From Marinobacterium ramblicola (GTDB taxonomy: Bacteria; Pseudomonadota; Gammaproteobacteria; Pseudomonadales; Balneatricaceae), in the NCBI RefSeq assembly GCF_019084545.1, contig NZ_JAHREP010000002.1, forward strand, positions 200,890-264,889: a stretch of 64,000 nt of DNA, in the 5' to 3' direction. Of the stretch, positions 1 to 8,949 are shown piece by piece; the stretch's first letter is position 1, and every line of letters begins with the position of its first letter. Below the pieces are notes generated by a model, which saw only the letters and a list, made by a program, of their open reading frames with translations, was not told the origin of the DNA and searched no databases. Position numbers and translations under genes: made by a program.

Positions 1-1525
1 CTATCGTCATATTACCGTCCGGTTTCCAGCGCACCAGCGCTTCGCAGCCCTGGATCCGGCCGCTGCTCAACTCCAGCTTGGGCTGGTAGTACAGCTCGAA
101 CTCCTGCTCGACCAGCGCGCGGCGCAGATTGCGCTCCAGCTCCATAGCCGCCAGCGCCTGTTGCTGCAGCTCCTCGGTGAAGAACTGAAAGTTTTGTCGC
201 CCGCTGCTCTTGGCCTTGAACATCGCCAGCTCCGCCGCCTGCAGCAGCGGCTCGAACAGCTCCCCCGATTCGGGGAAGGTGGCGATGCCGATGCTGGCGC
301 CGATGAAGAACTCGTGGCCGTGGATCTTGAACGCTTCCGACAGTACGTCGATGATCCGTTCCGCCAGTTGGGCGGCGTTGCGGTTGTGATGCTCGGTGAA
401 ACTCTCCAGCAGGATAATGAACTCGTCGCCGCCGAGGCGGCCGATCAGATCACCGTCATGGAGCAGGCGGCAAACCCGGTGGCTGACCTCCTGCAGCAGC
501 AGGTCGCCCACGTCATGGCCGTACTGATCGTTGATCTGGCGAAAGTGATCGATATCCAGGTGCAGCAGCGAGAACCCGCGCCGATTGGTATCCGCCCGTT
601 CGATGGCGCGATGCAGATGTTTCTCGAAGGTGCTGCGGTTGAGCAGGCCGGTCAGGGTGTCGAACTGAGCCAGCCGTGATAGCTGCTCCTCGATCTTGCG
701 TCGCTGGGTGATGTCTTGAAACGCGATCACCACACCGACCATGCGGTCGCCGTCGTGGATCGGGTTGGCCAGGTATTTGACCGGGAAGACCTGTTTATCC
801 TTGTTGTAGAACAGGCCGAACTCCTCGCGGAAGGTGAGGCCGGTGCTGCAGCGCTGGAACACCAGTGAGTCCTGCCAGGCGATGTGCTCCTCCTGCTGGT
901 GCGACAGGTTGACGAACTCCTGTATCCCGCGTCCGCTCAGTTGCGCCTCGGGCAGCCCAAGAATCTTCTCGCAGGCGGGGTTGGTGTAGGTGATGCGGCC
1001 CTGGGCGTCGACGCCCAGAATCCCTTCGCCGATCGATTCCAGCAGCAGCCTGTTCTTGCTCTCCAAGCGCTGCACGTCGCCCAGTGTGCGCTGCAGTCGG
1101 ATGCGCTGATCCTCCAGATCGAGAAACACCTGTATCTTGCTGCGCAGGGTATGGGCGTTGATCGGTTTGAACAGGTAGTCGACGGCGCCCACCTCGTAGC
1201 CCTTGAACTCAAGTTCCTCGGTGGGGTCGGCGGCGGTGATGAAGATCAGCGGCACATGCCGGGTGCTTTCGTTACAGCGCAGCAGCGAGGCGGTCTCGAA
1301 GCCGTCCATCTCCGGCATCATCACATCGAGCAGGATAACGGCATACTTCTCCCTGAGCGCCATCGCCAGCCCCTCCTTGCCGGAGTGGGCGTAGTGAAAG
1401 GTCGCCTCGACCTCATGCAGGATACGTTTGATGACGCGATGGTTTTCGGGGCGGTCATCCACGATCAGTATGTTGGGCCGCGCGCCGTCGCTGCGGCGGG
1501 ACTCTACACCATGTTCTTGCTGCAC
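1..1525 (-). CDS. Response regulator with REC-PAS-GGDEF-EAL domains (C-terminus cut by window edge)
   Basis: About 508 residues are visible, read from a GTG at 1525 preceded by GGAG 9 nt upstream. In order: a receiver domain (ILIVDD near residue 20, phospho-acceptor in LLDVMMPEMDG, FKPIN lysine), a PAS domain (about 145-260), a GGDEF domain with an intact RLGGDEF motif, and the start of an EAL domain (LYYQPKLEL, then CEALVRW), where the window ends. Intact motifs suggest it can make, and probably also break down, c-di-GMP under phosphorylation control. The start lies inside the 3' end of the CheR gene (22-nt overlap), so the two are probably translationally coupled. It is the last visible gene of the kinase-cheR-regulator operon and the likely output of the kinase. 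Whether the EAL half is catalytic cannot be judged. Confidence 0.9.
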   Translation of the reverse strand, partial: MQQEHGVESRRSDGARPNILIVDDRPENHRVIKRILHEVEATFHYAHSGKEGLAMALREKYAVILLDVMMPEMDGFETASLLRCNESTRHVPLIFITAADPTEELEFKGYEVGAVDYLFKPINAHTLRSKIQVFLDLEDQRIRLQRTLGDVQRLESKNRLLLESIGEGILGVDAQGRITYTNPACEKILGLPEAQLSGRGIQEFVNLSHQQEEHIAWQDSLVFQRCSTGLTFREEFGLFYNKDKQVFPVKYLANPIHDGDRMVGVVIAFQDITQRRKIEEQLSRLAQFDTLTGLLNRSTFEKHLHRAIERADTNRRGFSLLHLDIDHFRQINDQYGHDVGDLLLQEVSHRVCRLLHDGDLIGRLGGDEFIILLESFTEHHNRNAAQLAERIIDVLSEAFKIHGHEFFIGASIGIATFPESGELFEPLLQAAELAMFKAKSSGRQNFQFFTEELQQQALAAMELERNLRRALVEQEFELYYQPKLELSSGRIQGCEALVRWKPDGNMTI

Positions 1526-2451
1526 CTTGGTTTCTCCTGTCCTGGCTGCGCGAGCGGTTTCCTTGGAGTTCCCCCCATGTCGGTGACAATGTGGTCATGC
1601 TCGGCGGCGAGGCTGTCAGCATTGACCGTCTGTTTGCGATAGATACGTGCCTTCCTGTCCAGTAGCTCGAAATGTGACTGCTCCATCTTCCGGTCCAGGC
1701 TCTCCTTGTCGCCCAGACACAGGAATCCGTGTGGATCGAGGCTCTGATGGAACAGGGACAGAGCCCGCCGTTTCAGGTGCCGGTCGAAATAGATCATCAC
1801 ATTGCGGCAGATGATCAACTGCATCTCGCCGAACACGCCATCGACCGCCAGGTTATGGTGGGCGAAGGTGATATGCTCGCGCAGCCGCCGGGCCGGTTTT
1901 GCCACGCCGTAGCGGCAATGAAAATGCTGTTTCAGCGCGCCCTGGCCGCCGGACTGCCGGTAGGCCTCCTGTCGTGCATCCAGGTCGACCTCCTGGAACA
2001 CCGCTTCCCGGGCCCTGGCCAGGATGCCGTGGTTGAAGTCGGTGGCGTAGAGGCGGGCGCGATCGAGCAGGCCCGCCTCGTCGAGCAGTATCGCCAGGGA
2101 GTAAACCTCCTCGCCGCTGGAGCAGCCCGCATGCCAGATCTTGAAGAAGGCGAAGGTCTTCAGCACCGGCAGAACCCTCTGCTGCAACGCGCTGAAAAAA
2201 AACGGATCGCGATAAAACTCCGTTACGTTGATCGACAGACACTGCAGCAGTCGCTGCAGGGCATCCGGTCGATACAGGATCAACGGGATCAGTTCCGACA
2301 GATGCTCCAGCCCTTCGATCTGCAGATGCTGGGTGATACAGCGCTGCACCGAGGTGCGCGAGTAGTGGCGGAAATCGTAACCGCTATGCTGGTAGAGACA
2401 CTCCAGCAGGGCGGTCAGTTCGATCTCGGAGACAGTTGTATTGCCCTGCAT
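1504..2451 (-). CDS. cheR: CheR-type protein-glutamate methyltransferase
   Basis: 315 residues. It has the CheR N-terminal helical domain and the SAM-binding Rossmann core: HAGCSSGEEVYS is the glycine-rich SAM motif, NVTEFYRD the usual N-terminal landmark, and LIICRNVMIYFD the typical late motif. CheR proteins methylate glutamates of chemoreceptors. No receptor or CheB lies nearby; the gene sits between a hybrid kinase (10-nt gap) and a c-di-GMP response regulator, so it may modify the kinase or another signalling partner. That is inference. A strong AGGAGG overlaps the kinase stop codon and lies 6 nt before the ATG, tying translation to the upstream gene. The C-terminal 35 residues are polar and look disordered. 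Confidence 0.92.
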   Translation of the reverse strand: MQGNTTVSEIELTALLECLYQHSGYDFRHYSRTSVQRCITQHLQIEGLEHLSELIPLILYRPDALQRLLQCLSINVTEFYRDPFFFSALQQRVLPVLKTFAFFKIWHAGCSSGEEVYSLAILLDEAGLLDRARLYATDFNHGILARAREAVFQEVDLDARQEAYRQSGGQGALKQHFHCRYGVAKPARRLREHITFAHHNLAVDGVFGEMQLIICRNVMIYFDRHLKRRALSLFHQSLDPHGFLCLGDKESLDRKMEQSHFELLDRKARIYRKQTVNADSLAAEHDHIVTDMGGTPRKPLAQPGQEKPRCSKNMV

Positions 2452-2461
2452 CGGCCGCCTC

Positions 2462-5400
2462 CTAGTGGTATAACCAGACCTTCATCATCGACAGCAGACT
2501 GTTGATATCGACCGGCTTGGGCATGTAGTCGCTGGCGCCGGCCTCGATGCACTTGTCTCTGTCGTCGGCCATCGCCTTCGCCGTCAGCGCGATGATCGGC
2601 ACCGAGCGGGAGATCTGGTCTCGAATCCGCTTCATCGCCTCATAGCCGTCCATGATCGGCATCATGATATCCATCAGGATCAGCTCCACATCCTCTTCCG
2701 CCTGCAGCTTCTCCAGCGCCAGCTGGCCGTTGTCGGCCAGACTGACCTTCAGGCCGTGCTCCTTGAGCACCTTGGCCAGGGCATAGGTGTTGCGCAGGTC
2801 GTCGTCGACCACCAGCACCTTGCGGCCGTTGAGATCCACCGCCTGAATCACCTCCTGCCCCTGCTGTAACGAAGGCGGTAAGGTTTGGTGCACGCTGTGC
2901 AGAAATAGTTCCACCTCCTCCTGCAGTCGCTCGGGTGAATGGCCGTCCTTGATCACGATGCGGTCGGTGTAGCCCATCAGTCGCTTGTACTCCTCTTCGC
3001 TCAGCTCCTTGCCGGTGTAGACCACCACCGGCGGCATGCTGAGCTCGGGGTCCTGGTCCACCTGATCGAGGAAATCGAAGCCGCTGATATCCGGCAGGCT
3101 GAGATCCAGGATGCAGCAATCGATATGCTGCCGCTTGAGCAGTTCCAACGCCTGCTCACCGCTGTGGGCGGTATGGATCTCCAGTGAACGGCTCGCGAGC
3201 AGGCGTCGGATCGCGTGGCAGGCGTTGCTGTCGTCCTCGATCAGCAGTAACTGCTTGATATTCTTATGGGTTACCGCCTCAAGGCGGGCAAAAGCCTTGT
3301 CCAGCTCCTCCATCGAGGCGGGCTTGGTGAGGAGGTTCAGAGCCCCCTGTTGCAGCGCCTGCGGGTCGTCGTCGTGAGCCGATACGATATGCACCGGGAT
3401 ATCGCGGGTGTGGGGCGAGGCCTTGAGCGCCTCAAGCACCTGCAGACCGTCGGTGTCGGGCAGCCCCATATCGAGGATAACCGCCTTGGGTTCATGGCTG
3501 AGTACCAGTTTCAGCGCCTCCTTGCCCTGGTTGGTCACCAGGCTGGTGAAGCCGCGTTTCTCAGCCATTTCAGCCAATATCCCGGCGAACTGGGGATCGT
3601 CTTCGACAATCAACACGTGGTTGCCCGGCGGCGCTACAGCGCTCGATCCCTGGATCGGCCCGGGCGTTGCCTGCTGTGCCGGGTAGGTGGCCGGTGTAGC
3701 TGTCGGCAGGGGCGTGTCCTCGCCGTTGCCCTTGGCCTTACGGCCGGTAGGGGCAGGCGTGAGGCGGGCCTGGAGGGGCAGGATAAGGCTGAAGGTGCTG
3801 CCCCGCTCCAGTTCGCTCTGCAGCTGAATCTCGCCGCCGAGCAGGCCGGCCAGTTCGCGCGAGATGGTCAGCCCCAGTCCGGTGCCGCCGTAGGCGCGGC
3901 TGGTGGAGCCGTCGGCCTGCTGGAACGCCTCGAAGATCGCGTCCTGCTTCTCCTTGGCGATGCCGATGCCGGTGTCGATCACCCGAAACGCGAGGCCTGT
4001 GTCGACCGCTTCGATCAGCAGGCGGACACTGCCGCTACGGGTGAATTTGAAGGCGTTGGAGAGCAGGTTGCGCAGGATCTGCTCCAGCCGCTGCTCGTCG
4101 GTGTGGATCTCTGGAGTGGGGGCGGTGGTGATCTCTATTGCAAACTCCACCTCCTGCTGCTGGGCGACCGGCTTGAACTGGCTCAGCAGCCGCTCGCATA
4201 GCGCGTCGAGATCGGCCCGGGTGTTGTTGATCTGCAACTTGCCGGCCTCGACCTTGGACAGGTCGAGGATGTCGTTGATCAGTAAAAGCAGCGCCTTACC
4301 GCCTTCATGGATGACCTGCAGATCCTCGACCTGGGTGTCGCTCAGGTTGCCCTCCCGGTTGTCCGCCAGCGACTGCGACAACAGCAGCAGGCTGTTCAGT
4401 GGTGTGCGTAGCTCATGGGACATGTTGGCCAGGAACTCCGACTTGTAGCGGCTGGTGATCGAGAGCTGTTCCGCCTTGTGCTGCAACTCGGCGCGGGCCT
4501 GTTCTACCTCCGCCTTCTGCCGCTCCAGATCGCCGGTTTTCAGCTGCAGTTCGCGGTTGGATTTTTCCAGCAGTTCCTTGCGCGAGGTCAGCTCCTCCTC
4601 TGAGCGTTTCAGCGCCTGGGCCTGCTCCTCCAGCTCCTCGTTGGCCGCCTTCAGCTCCTCCTGCTGCGTCTCCAGCTCCTCGGCTGTCTGTTGTGACTCC
4701 TCCAGCAGTTGCTGCATGGTGTCACGGTCCTGGGCGGAGCGGATGCTGATGGCGACGGTCTCGCCGACCTGATCGAGCAGGTCGAGCTGGGCATCGCCGA
4801 AGTCGGCGAAAGCCCCCAATTCGATCACCCCCGAGACCCGGTCATCGTAAATCAGCGGCTGCACGATGATGTTGCGGGGGACCTGCTCGCCGAGACCGGA
4901 GCTGACGGCGATATAGTCGCTCGGCACATTGGTCAGCAGAATCGGCTTGCGCTCCTTGAGCACTTGGCCGACCAGCCCCTCACCCGGTCTTATCCGGGTC
5001 GACAGATGCTTGCGACGGGTAAAGGCGTAGCTGGAGGCCAACTCCAGCGTACCGTCGGTCTGGGTGACGTAGAAGACGCCGATCTGCGCCTGCAGGTAGT
5101 CGGCCAGGAAACGCAGGATCCTGTCGGTCAGCTCTGCGATATCCGGACCGCCGCGCACCAGCATCGCCAGGTCGGCCATGCCGGTCTTCAGCCACTTCTC
5201 CCGCTCGCTCTCGGCGCTGAAGCGGCGCAGGCTGTCGACCATCTGGTTCAGCGCTCGACTGAGCCGGTCCTTCTCCCCCTTGGGGTCCAGACCCACGTCG
5301 TAGTTGCCTTCGGCGATCGCCTCGGCAACCCGGCCGATATCCTGCAGCGAGGCGACCATCCGGTTCATCGACAGGCCTAGTTGATCCCTGTCGTTGCGCG

Positions 5401-6094
5401 GGCGGACCTGGATGTCATAGTTGCCCTCGGCGATCTCCCGCGCCTGGCCGGCGACCAGCCCCAGGCTCTCGATCAGCTGGTTGATCGGCTGTTCCAGGCC
5501 GTCGTCCTGCTGTTGGCTGACGTAGCGGACGTTGAAATCCCCGGTCGCCGCCGTGTTCACCACGCGGGCGGTCTCGGCCACGATCTTGTTGGTCAGCTCG
5601 CCCTGCAGACGTATGGTTTCCATGCTCTGCCAGGAGTACACATGCATGACGATATTGGCATCGAGCTGCACCAGCTTGCCGATGGCGGTGATCAATTCGA
5701 AGCAACGATCGCTCTCCTCGATCTGCCGGCGGGCGTGGTTGCCGAGCCAAACCTGGCAGAAGTTCATGCCGGCCAGGTAGGCCGATACCGGCAGGTTGAT
5801 CGAGGCGTGCACCTTGCCCACGGTGATCCGTCTTTCCGTGTAGGCGTCGTCCACCTGGGCCTTGAGAAAGTCCCGCCAGTAATCGTTTTGCAGCGATTTG
5901 ACCCGCGGTGGTACCCCGGAGGCAAAGAAGTCTCGGTACCAGCCCTGGTACTGCAGCCATTCGTAGAAATCCTCGATCAGATTGTCGACATCGACCTGAG
6001 GCAGTTGACCGAATTCGCGGATGAGTAGAAGGTCTGACTCGCTGATCTGAAACTGCTTGAGCAGCTCGGAGGCCCTGATCTGTTCGAACGCCAT
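2462..6094 (-). CDS. Globin-coupled hybrid sensor histidine kinase with three receiver domains
   Basis: 1210 residues, predicted cytoplasmic (no membrane segment). Residues 1-175 resemble the sensor globin of HemAT-type proteins: YWRDFL, then ERRITVGKVHASINLP, whose histidine matches the proximal haem ligand. Two HAMP-like repeats follow (REIAEGNYD, AEAIAEGNYD), then a GAF domain (about 315-460), a long coiled coil, and HisKA with FLANMSHELRTPLN. The HATPase has N-box NLLSNAFKFT, DTGIGIA and GGTGLGLTIS. Three receiver domains end the protein, with phospho-acceptors in LDMGLPDTDG, LDLSLPDISG and MDIMMPIMDG. No Hpt domain is present. It probably senses oxygen or another haem ligand and passes phosphate to the REC-GGDEF-EAL protein encoded at the end of the operon. 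Haem binding is inferred, the kinase assignment is firm. Confidence 0.93.
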   Translation of the reverse strand: MAFEQIRASELLKQFQISESDLLLIREFGQLPQVDVDNLIEDFYEWLQYQGWYRDFFASGVPPRVKSLQNDYWRDFLKAQVDDAYTERRITVGKVHASINLPVSAYLAGMNFCQVWLGNHARRQIEESDRCFELITAIGKLVQLDANIVMHVYSWQSMETIRLQGELTNKIVAETARVVNTAATGDFNVRYVSQQQDDGLEQPINQLIESLGLVAGQAREIAEGNYDIQVRPRNDRDQLGLSMNRMVASLQDIGRVAEAIAEGNYDVGLDPKGEKDRLSRALNQMVDSLRRFSAESEREKWLKTGMADLAMLVRGGPDIAELTDRILRFLADYLQAQIGVFYVTQTDGTLELASSYAFTRRKHLSTRIRPGEGLVGQVLKERKPILLTNVPSDYIAVSSGLGEQVPRNIIVQPLIYDDRVSGVIELGAFADFGDAQLDLLDQVGETVAISIRSAQDRDTMQQLLEESQQTAEELETQQEELKAANEELEEQAQALKRSEEELTSRKELLEKSNRELQLKTGDLERQKAEVEQARAELQHKAEQLSITSRYKSEFLANMSHELRTPLNSLLLLSQSLADNREGNLSDTQVEDLQVIHEGGKALLLLINDILDLSKVEAGKLQINNTRADLDALCERLLSQFKPVAQQQEVEFAIEITTAPTPEIHTDEQRLEQILRNLLSNAFKFTRSGSVRLLIEAVDTGLAFRVIDTGIGIAKEKQDAIFEAFQQADGSTSRAYGGTGLGLTISRELAGLLGGEIQLQSELERGSTFSLILPLQARLTPAPTGRKAKGNGEDTPLPTATPATYPAQQATPGPIQGSSAVAPPGNHVLIVEDDPQFAGILAEMAEKRGFTSLVTNQGKEALKLVLSHEPKAVILDMGLPDTDGLQVLEALKASPHTRDIPVHIVSAHDDDPQALQQGALNLLTKPASMEELDKAFARLEAVTHKNIKQLLLIEDDSNACHAIRRLLASRSLEIHTAHSGEQALELLKRQHIDCCILDLSLPDISGFDFLDQVDQDPELSMPPVVVYTGKELSEEEYKRLMGYTDRIVIKDGHSPERLQEEVELFLHSVHQTLPPSLQQGQEVIQAVDLNGRKVLVVDDDLRNTYALAKVLKEHGLKVSLADNGQLALEKLQAEEDVELILMDIMMPIMDGYEAMKRIRDQISRSVPIIALTAKAMADDRDKCIEAGASDYMPKPVDINSLLSMMKVWLYH

Positions 6095-6119
6095 GATTCC
6101 CTGCTCCCTGCGTATTTGC

Positions 6120-6145
6120 GCCTGCCGCAGGAGTCTGCGGCAGGC
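6120..6145. repeat. Perfect 11-bp hairpin between lrp-like gene and kinase operon
   Basis: GCCTGCCGCAG and CTGCGGCAGGC flank a GAGT loop. No T-run follows on either strand, so it is not a standard intrinsic terminator. It lies just upstream of the kinase start and downstream of the AsnC/Lrp stop, where it could attenuate read-through. Confidence 0.5.
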
Positions 6146-6213
6146 TGAACCTGTGCCGCGATTAGTATAGTAAACAGGTTGGTTTTTGCTGCATCAGACC
6201 AGGCAGAGATTGT

Positions 6214-6633
6214 TTACATCTCCCACTCTTTCATGATGATGTGGGTCTTCACGCGCATCATCTTGTGGAAGTTCTCGATCGCCGCGCGGATCTCGATCAG
6301 CCGCGCCATGCTGGCCGCCTCGATGTAGACCAGCATGTCGGTTTCGCCGCTGATGCCGCAGCAGCGTTTTACCTCCGGAAAGGCTCGGATCAACTCCACG
6401 TAATCCTCGCAGCGACTTTCGTTGTAGAACAGCTCGAGAAAAGCGCGCACGCTGGGTGCCTCGGGGGAGGCGATGCGGGCATGGTAGCCCTGGATGATCC
6501 CCTGCTGTTCAAGATGGCGGATCCGCTCGCTGACGGCGGTGCGCGACAGATTCACCGCGCGCGCGATCTGCGTCACCGGTGTTCTGGCATCGTTGCGTAA
6601 CAGGGTGAGTATCTGCTGGTCGAACTTGTCCAC
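6214..6633 (-). CDS. AsnC/Lrp-family transcriptional regulator
   Basis: 139 residues when read from the GTG at 6633, chosen because AAAGGAG lies 4 nt upstream and the protein then begins with the family-typical VDKFDQQILTLLRNDAR; an upstream TTG extension has no such support. The N-terminal winged HTH (TPVTQIARAVNLSRTAVSERIRHLE, split here as seen over residues 17-41) is followed by an AsnC ligand-binding (RAM) domain with the CCGISGETDMLVYI strand. Members bind amino acids and control their metabolism or export. It is divergent from a YjeH-like methionine/branched-chain amino-acid exporter 240 bp away, which it probably regulates (inference from layout). Confidence 0.88.
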   Translation of the reverse strand: MDKFDQQILTLLRNDARTPVTQIARAVNLSRTAVSERIRHLEQQGIIQGYHARIASPEAPSVRAFLELFYNESRCEDYVELIRAFPEVKRCCGISGETDMLVYIEAASMARLIEIRAAIENFHKMMRVKTHIIMKEWEM

Positions 6634-6872
6634 GGTGCTCCTTTGCTGCTGTGTCCGGCGCTCCTGGCGCGCCATGCCCCTATCATCGCTCTTTTTTCCC
6701 GCCGCCGGCAGATCGCCGCTCAGTTCCGACGAACTGCAGGTCAAAACCGCCGCTTTGCCAGCTAACCGCCGGCCTGGCGCGGCTTACTATATCAGCACCC
6801 GTTACAACCACCTATGCGCAGGCGGCGAGCCGGTATGACCCCACCTCACTGCGCACCGTAGAGCATCCGATC

Positions 6873-8138
6873 ATGAGTCGATTATCAAAGGAGTTGAGCC
6901 TGGCGCAGGGGGTCGGTCTGCTGACCACTTCGCTGCTGGGCACCGGTATCTTCATCGTGCCCGCCGTTGCGGCCACACTGGCGGGGCGTGCGTCGCTCTG
7001 GGCCTGGCTGCTGTTGATTCTGCTGGTGCTGCCGATCGCCTTCACCTTCGCCCAGCTGGGCAAGCGCTTTCCCCATGCCGGTGGTGCACCATCGCTGATC
7101 GGGCGGGCGTTCGGTGGGCGCATGGAGCAGGGCACCGCGTTTCTGTTTCTGGCGGTGATACCGGTCGGCCTGCCGGCGGCACTGAAGATGGCCAGCGGTT
7201 TCTGGCATGCGCTGTTCGATCTCTCCTCTGCACAGGAGCTGCTGATCCAGCTGGCGACGCTTGGGTTGATGCTCTGGCTGGGGCAGCGACCGGCACAGGC
7301 CTCTGGCCGGGTGCAGACCGCAATCGCCGTGTCGATCATTGCCACGGTGGCGGCGATCTGGTGGCGCGGTGGGTTGCTCGGTGGCGAGCAACCGCTGCAG
7401 CACCTGGATGATCTGAGCTGGGGAGCCATACCGGCAGCGCTGGCGGTGATGTTCTGGTGCTTTGTCGGTATCGAGGCATTTACCCATATGGGTGAGGAGT
7501 TTCGCAATCCGCAGCGCGACTTCCTGCCCTCGCTGCTGATCGGCGTGCTGCTGGCCGGCTTGGTGTACTGGAGCTTCTCGGCTGCCGTGCTCCACTTCGG
7601 TATGTATGGGGATGCACAGAGCAACGCGACCTCGCTGCCGGCGATGATCGGCAGCCTGTGGGGGCCGCGAACGAGCTGGCTGGCGGCGTTGATCGGTTAC
7701 CTTGCCTGTTTTGCGTCGGTGAATATCTACCTGCAGGGCTTCGCCCGGCTGATCTGGAGTCTGGCCGACGAGGGCAAGTTGCCCTCGTCACTGGCCCAGC
7801 GTAATGGGCAGGGCGTACCGGCCCGGGCGCTGGCGGTGGTGGTTGCTGGCTGTGCATTGGCAACGATACTGGCCTGGTGGAACACCACATCGGTCGATGA
7901 GCTGATCCGCTACGCCAACGGTAACTTCGTGTTGGTCTACCTGTTCAGCATGGCGGCGGGGTGGGTGCTGTTGCCCGGGTTCTGGCGCTGGCTGGCCGGG
8001 ATCAGCGCACTGCTGTGCGGGCTGACGCTGGTAATGCTGGGCATGCAGATGCTCTATGCCCTGAGCATGCTGGCGCTGTTTATGCTGGTGGGTTACCTGA
8101 GGCCGATGATCCTGCGCGGTCGCCGCGGCACGCTCTGA
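6873..8138 (+). CDS. yjeH: APC-family amino-acid exporter, YjeH-like
   Basis: 421 residues with about 12 hydrophobic segments. The start at 6873 gives MSRLSKELSLAQGVGLLTTS, which aligns closely from memory with E. coli YjeH, as do LFLAVIPVGLPAALKMASGF, VMFWCFVGIEAF and IGYLACFASVNIYLQ. YjeH exports L-methionine and branched-chain amino acids in E. coli; substrate here is inferred. The frame stays open upstream into the divergent regulator, but that stretch is low-complexity and non-homologous. Expected to be controlled by the adjacent AsnC/Lrp protein. Convergent with cecR, with 21 bp between stops. Confidence 0.87.
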   Translation: MSRLSKELSLAQGVGLLTTSLLGTGIFIVPAVAATLAGRASLWAWLLLILLVLPIAFTFAQLGKRFPHAGGAPSLIGRAFGGRMEQGTAFLFLAVIPVGLPAALKMASGFWHALFDLSSAQELLIQLATLGLMLWLGQRPAQASGRVQTAIAVSIIATVAAIWWRGGLLGGEQPLQHLDDLSWGAIPAALAVMFWCFVGIEAFTHMGEEFRNPQRDFLPSLLIGVLLAGLVYWSFSAAVLHFGMYGDAQSNATSLPAMIGSLWGPRTSWLAALIGYLACFASVNIYLQGFARLIWSLADEGKLPSSLAQRNGQGVPARALAVVVAGCALATILAWWNTTSVDELIRYANGNFVLVYLFSMAAGWVLLPGFWRWLAGISALLCGLTLVMLGMQMLYALSMLALFMLVGYLRPMILRGRRGTL

Positions 8139-8159
8139 GCCAGCCTGGCGTAGCGCATA

Positions 8160-8837
8160 TCACCGGGCTTCAGCGGCCAGCGCGTGCAGCCCGGCCATGA
8201 CGAACGCTTTGATATGGGCGGCGACCTCCTGTGCCGGGCGCTGGAAGATCGGTTTCAGCGGTGTCGGCAGATCGGGATTGATCACCATCAGCATCAGGCA
8301 GGGTGACATCAGACCGAGCAGGCTGTAGCGCAGTTTCACATCCGTAATGCTTAGGCCAGTGATCTCGGCCAGGATCGGCATCGCGATCTCCACCCTGGGC
8401 AGGGTTTCCGTTTCCAGTATCCGGTCGATCAGCGGCGAGGGGGTCAGGATCTCCCGGGCCCAGACCCGCGGGTGCCAGCTGCGCTCGTCGATCAGGCCCT
8501 GCACCAGGCCGTCGATCATCTGGCCCAGTTTCTGTTCCGGAGTGTCGCCGCTGCCGGCGATCCGGGCCAGATAGTCCAGATTCAGCAGGTGCTGCATCAC
8601 CTCGTTCATTACCGCCAGATAGAGTTCGTCGCGGCTGCCGAAGTGGTAGTTCACCGCGGCGATATTGGTACCGGCCTTGGCGCAGATCGCCTTGCTGGTG
8701 GTCTCCTGATAACCGCGCTCGGCGAACAGTTGCCCGGCGGCTTCCAGGATCAGCGCGCGGGTAGCGTCGCCGTCGGTGCGCCCCCGGCGGGTAGCGGTTT
8801 TGGCTGTCGGGTGTTTCCTATTCTCTGTATTCGGCAT
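8160..8837 (-). CDS. cecR: TetR-family repressor, CecR (YbiH) type
   Basis: 225 residues. N-terminal TetR HTH at about 25-70 (ILEAAGQLFAERGYQETTSK, then NIAAVNYHFGSRDELY) and a C-terminal ligand domain of the CecR kind. It is divergent from ybhG-ybhF-ybhS-ybhR, the same partner set as in E. coli, where CecR controls ybhGFSR and rhlE. The 112-bp shared promoter region contains the palindrome at 8881-8896, a candidate operator. Likely repressor of the efflux operon, relieved by a toxic small molecule. Confidence 0.9.
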   Translation of the reverse strand: MPNTENRKHPTAKTATRRGRTDGDATRALILEAAGQLFAERGYQETTSKAICAKAGTNIAAVNYHFGSRDELYLAVMNEVMQHLLNLDYLARIAGSGDTPEQKLGQMIDGLVQGLIDERSWHPRVWAREILTPSPLIDRILETETLPRVEIAMPILAEITGLSITDVKLRYSLLGLMSPCLMLMVINPDLPTPLKPIFQRPAQEVAAHIKAFVMAGLHALAAEAR

Positions 8838-8880
8838 AACAGGATTGAGGCTGTCTCACAGTTGCGTTGTTAGTTGTAAT

Positions 8881-8896
8881 TTAAATTTGAATTTAA
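8881..8896. promoter_or_regulatory. Candidate CecR operator (palindrome)
   Basis: TTAAATT-TG-AATTTAA is a perfect 7-bp inverted repeat in the cecR/ybhG divergent promoter region and is strikingly AT-rich against its surroundings. Position and symmetry fit a TetR-family dimer site; binding is not demonstrated. Confidence 0.5.
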
Positions 8897-8949
8897 TATT
8901 GTGCAAGCTAATCTACAGACTAAACGGTTACAGCGACAGGGACTGGGCA

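Noticed and set aside
6634..6872. N-terminal extensions of the AsnC/Lrp and YjeH-like genes into their shared intergenic region
   Set aside because: Extensions are non-homologous and overlap each other; ribosome-site and alignment evidence favours the shorter starts.
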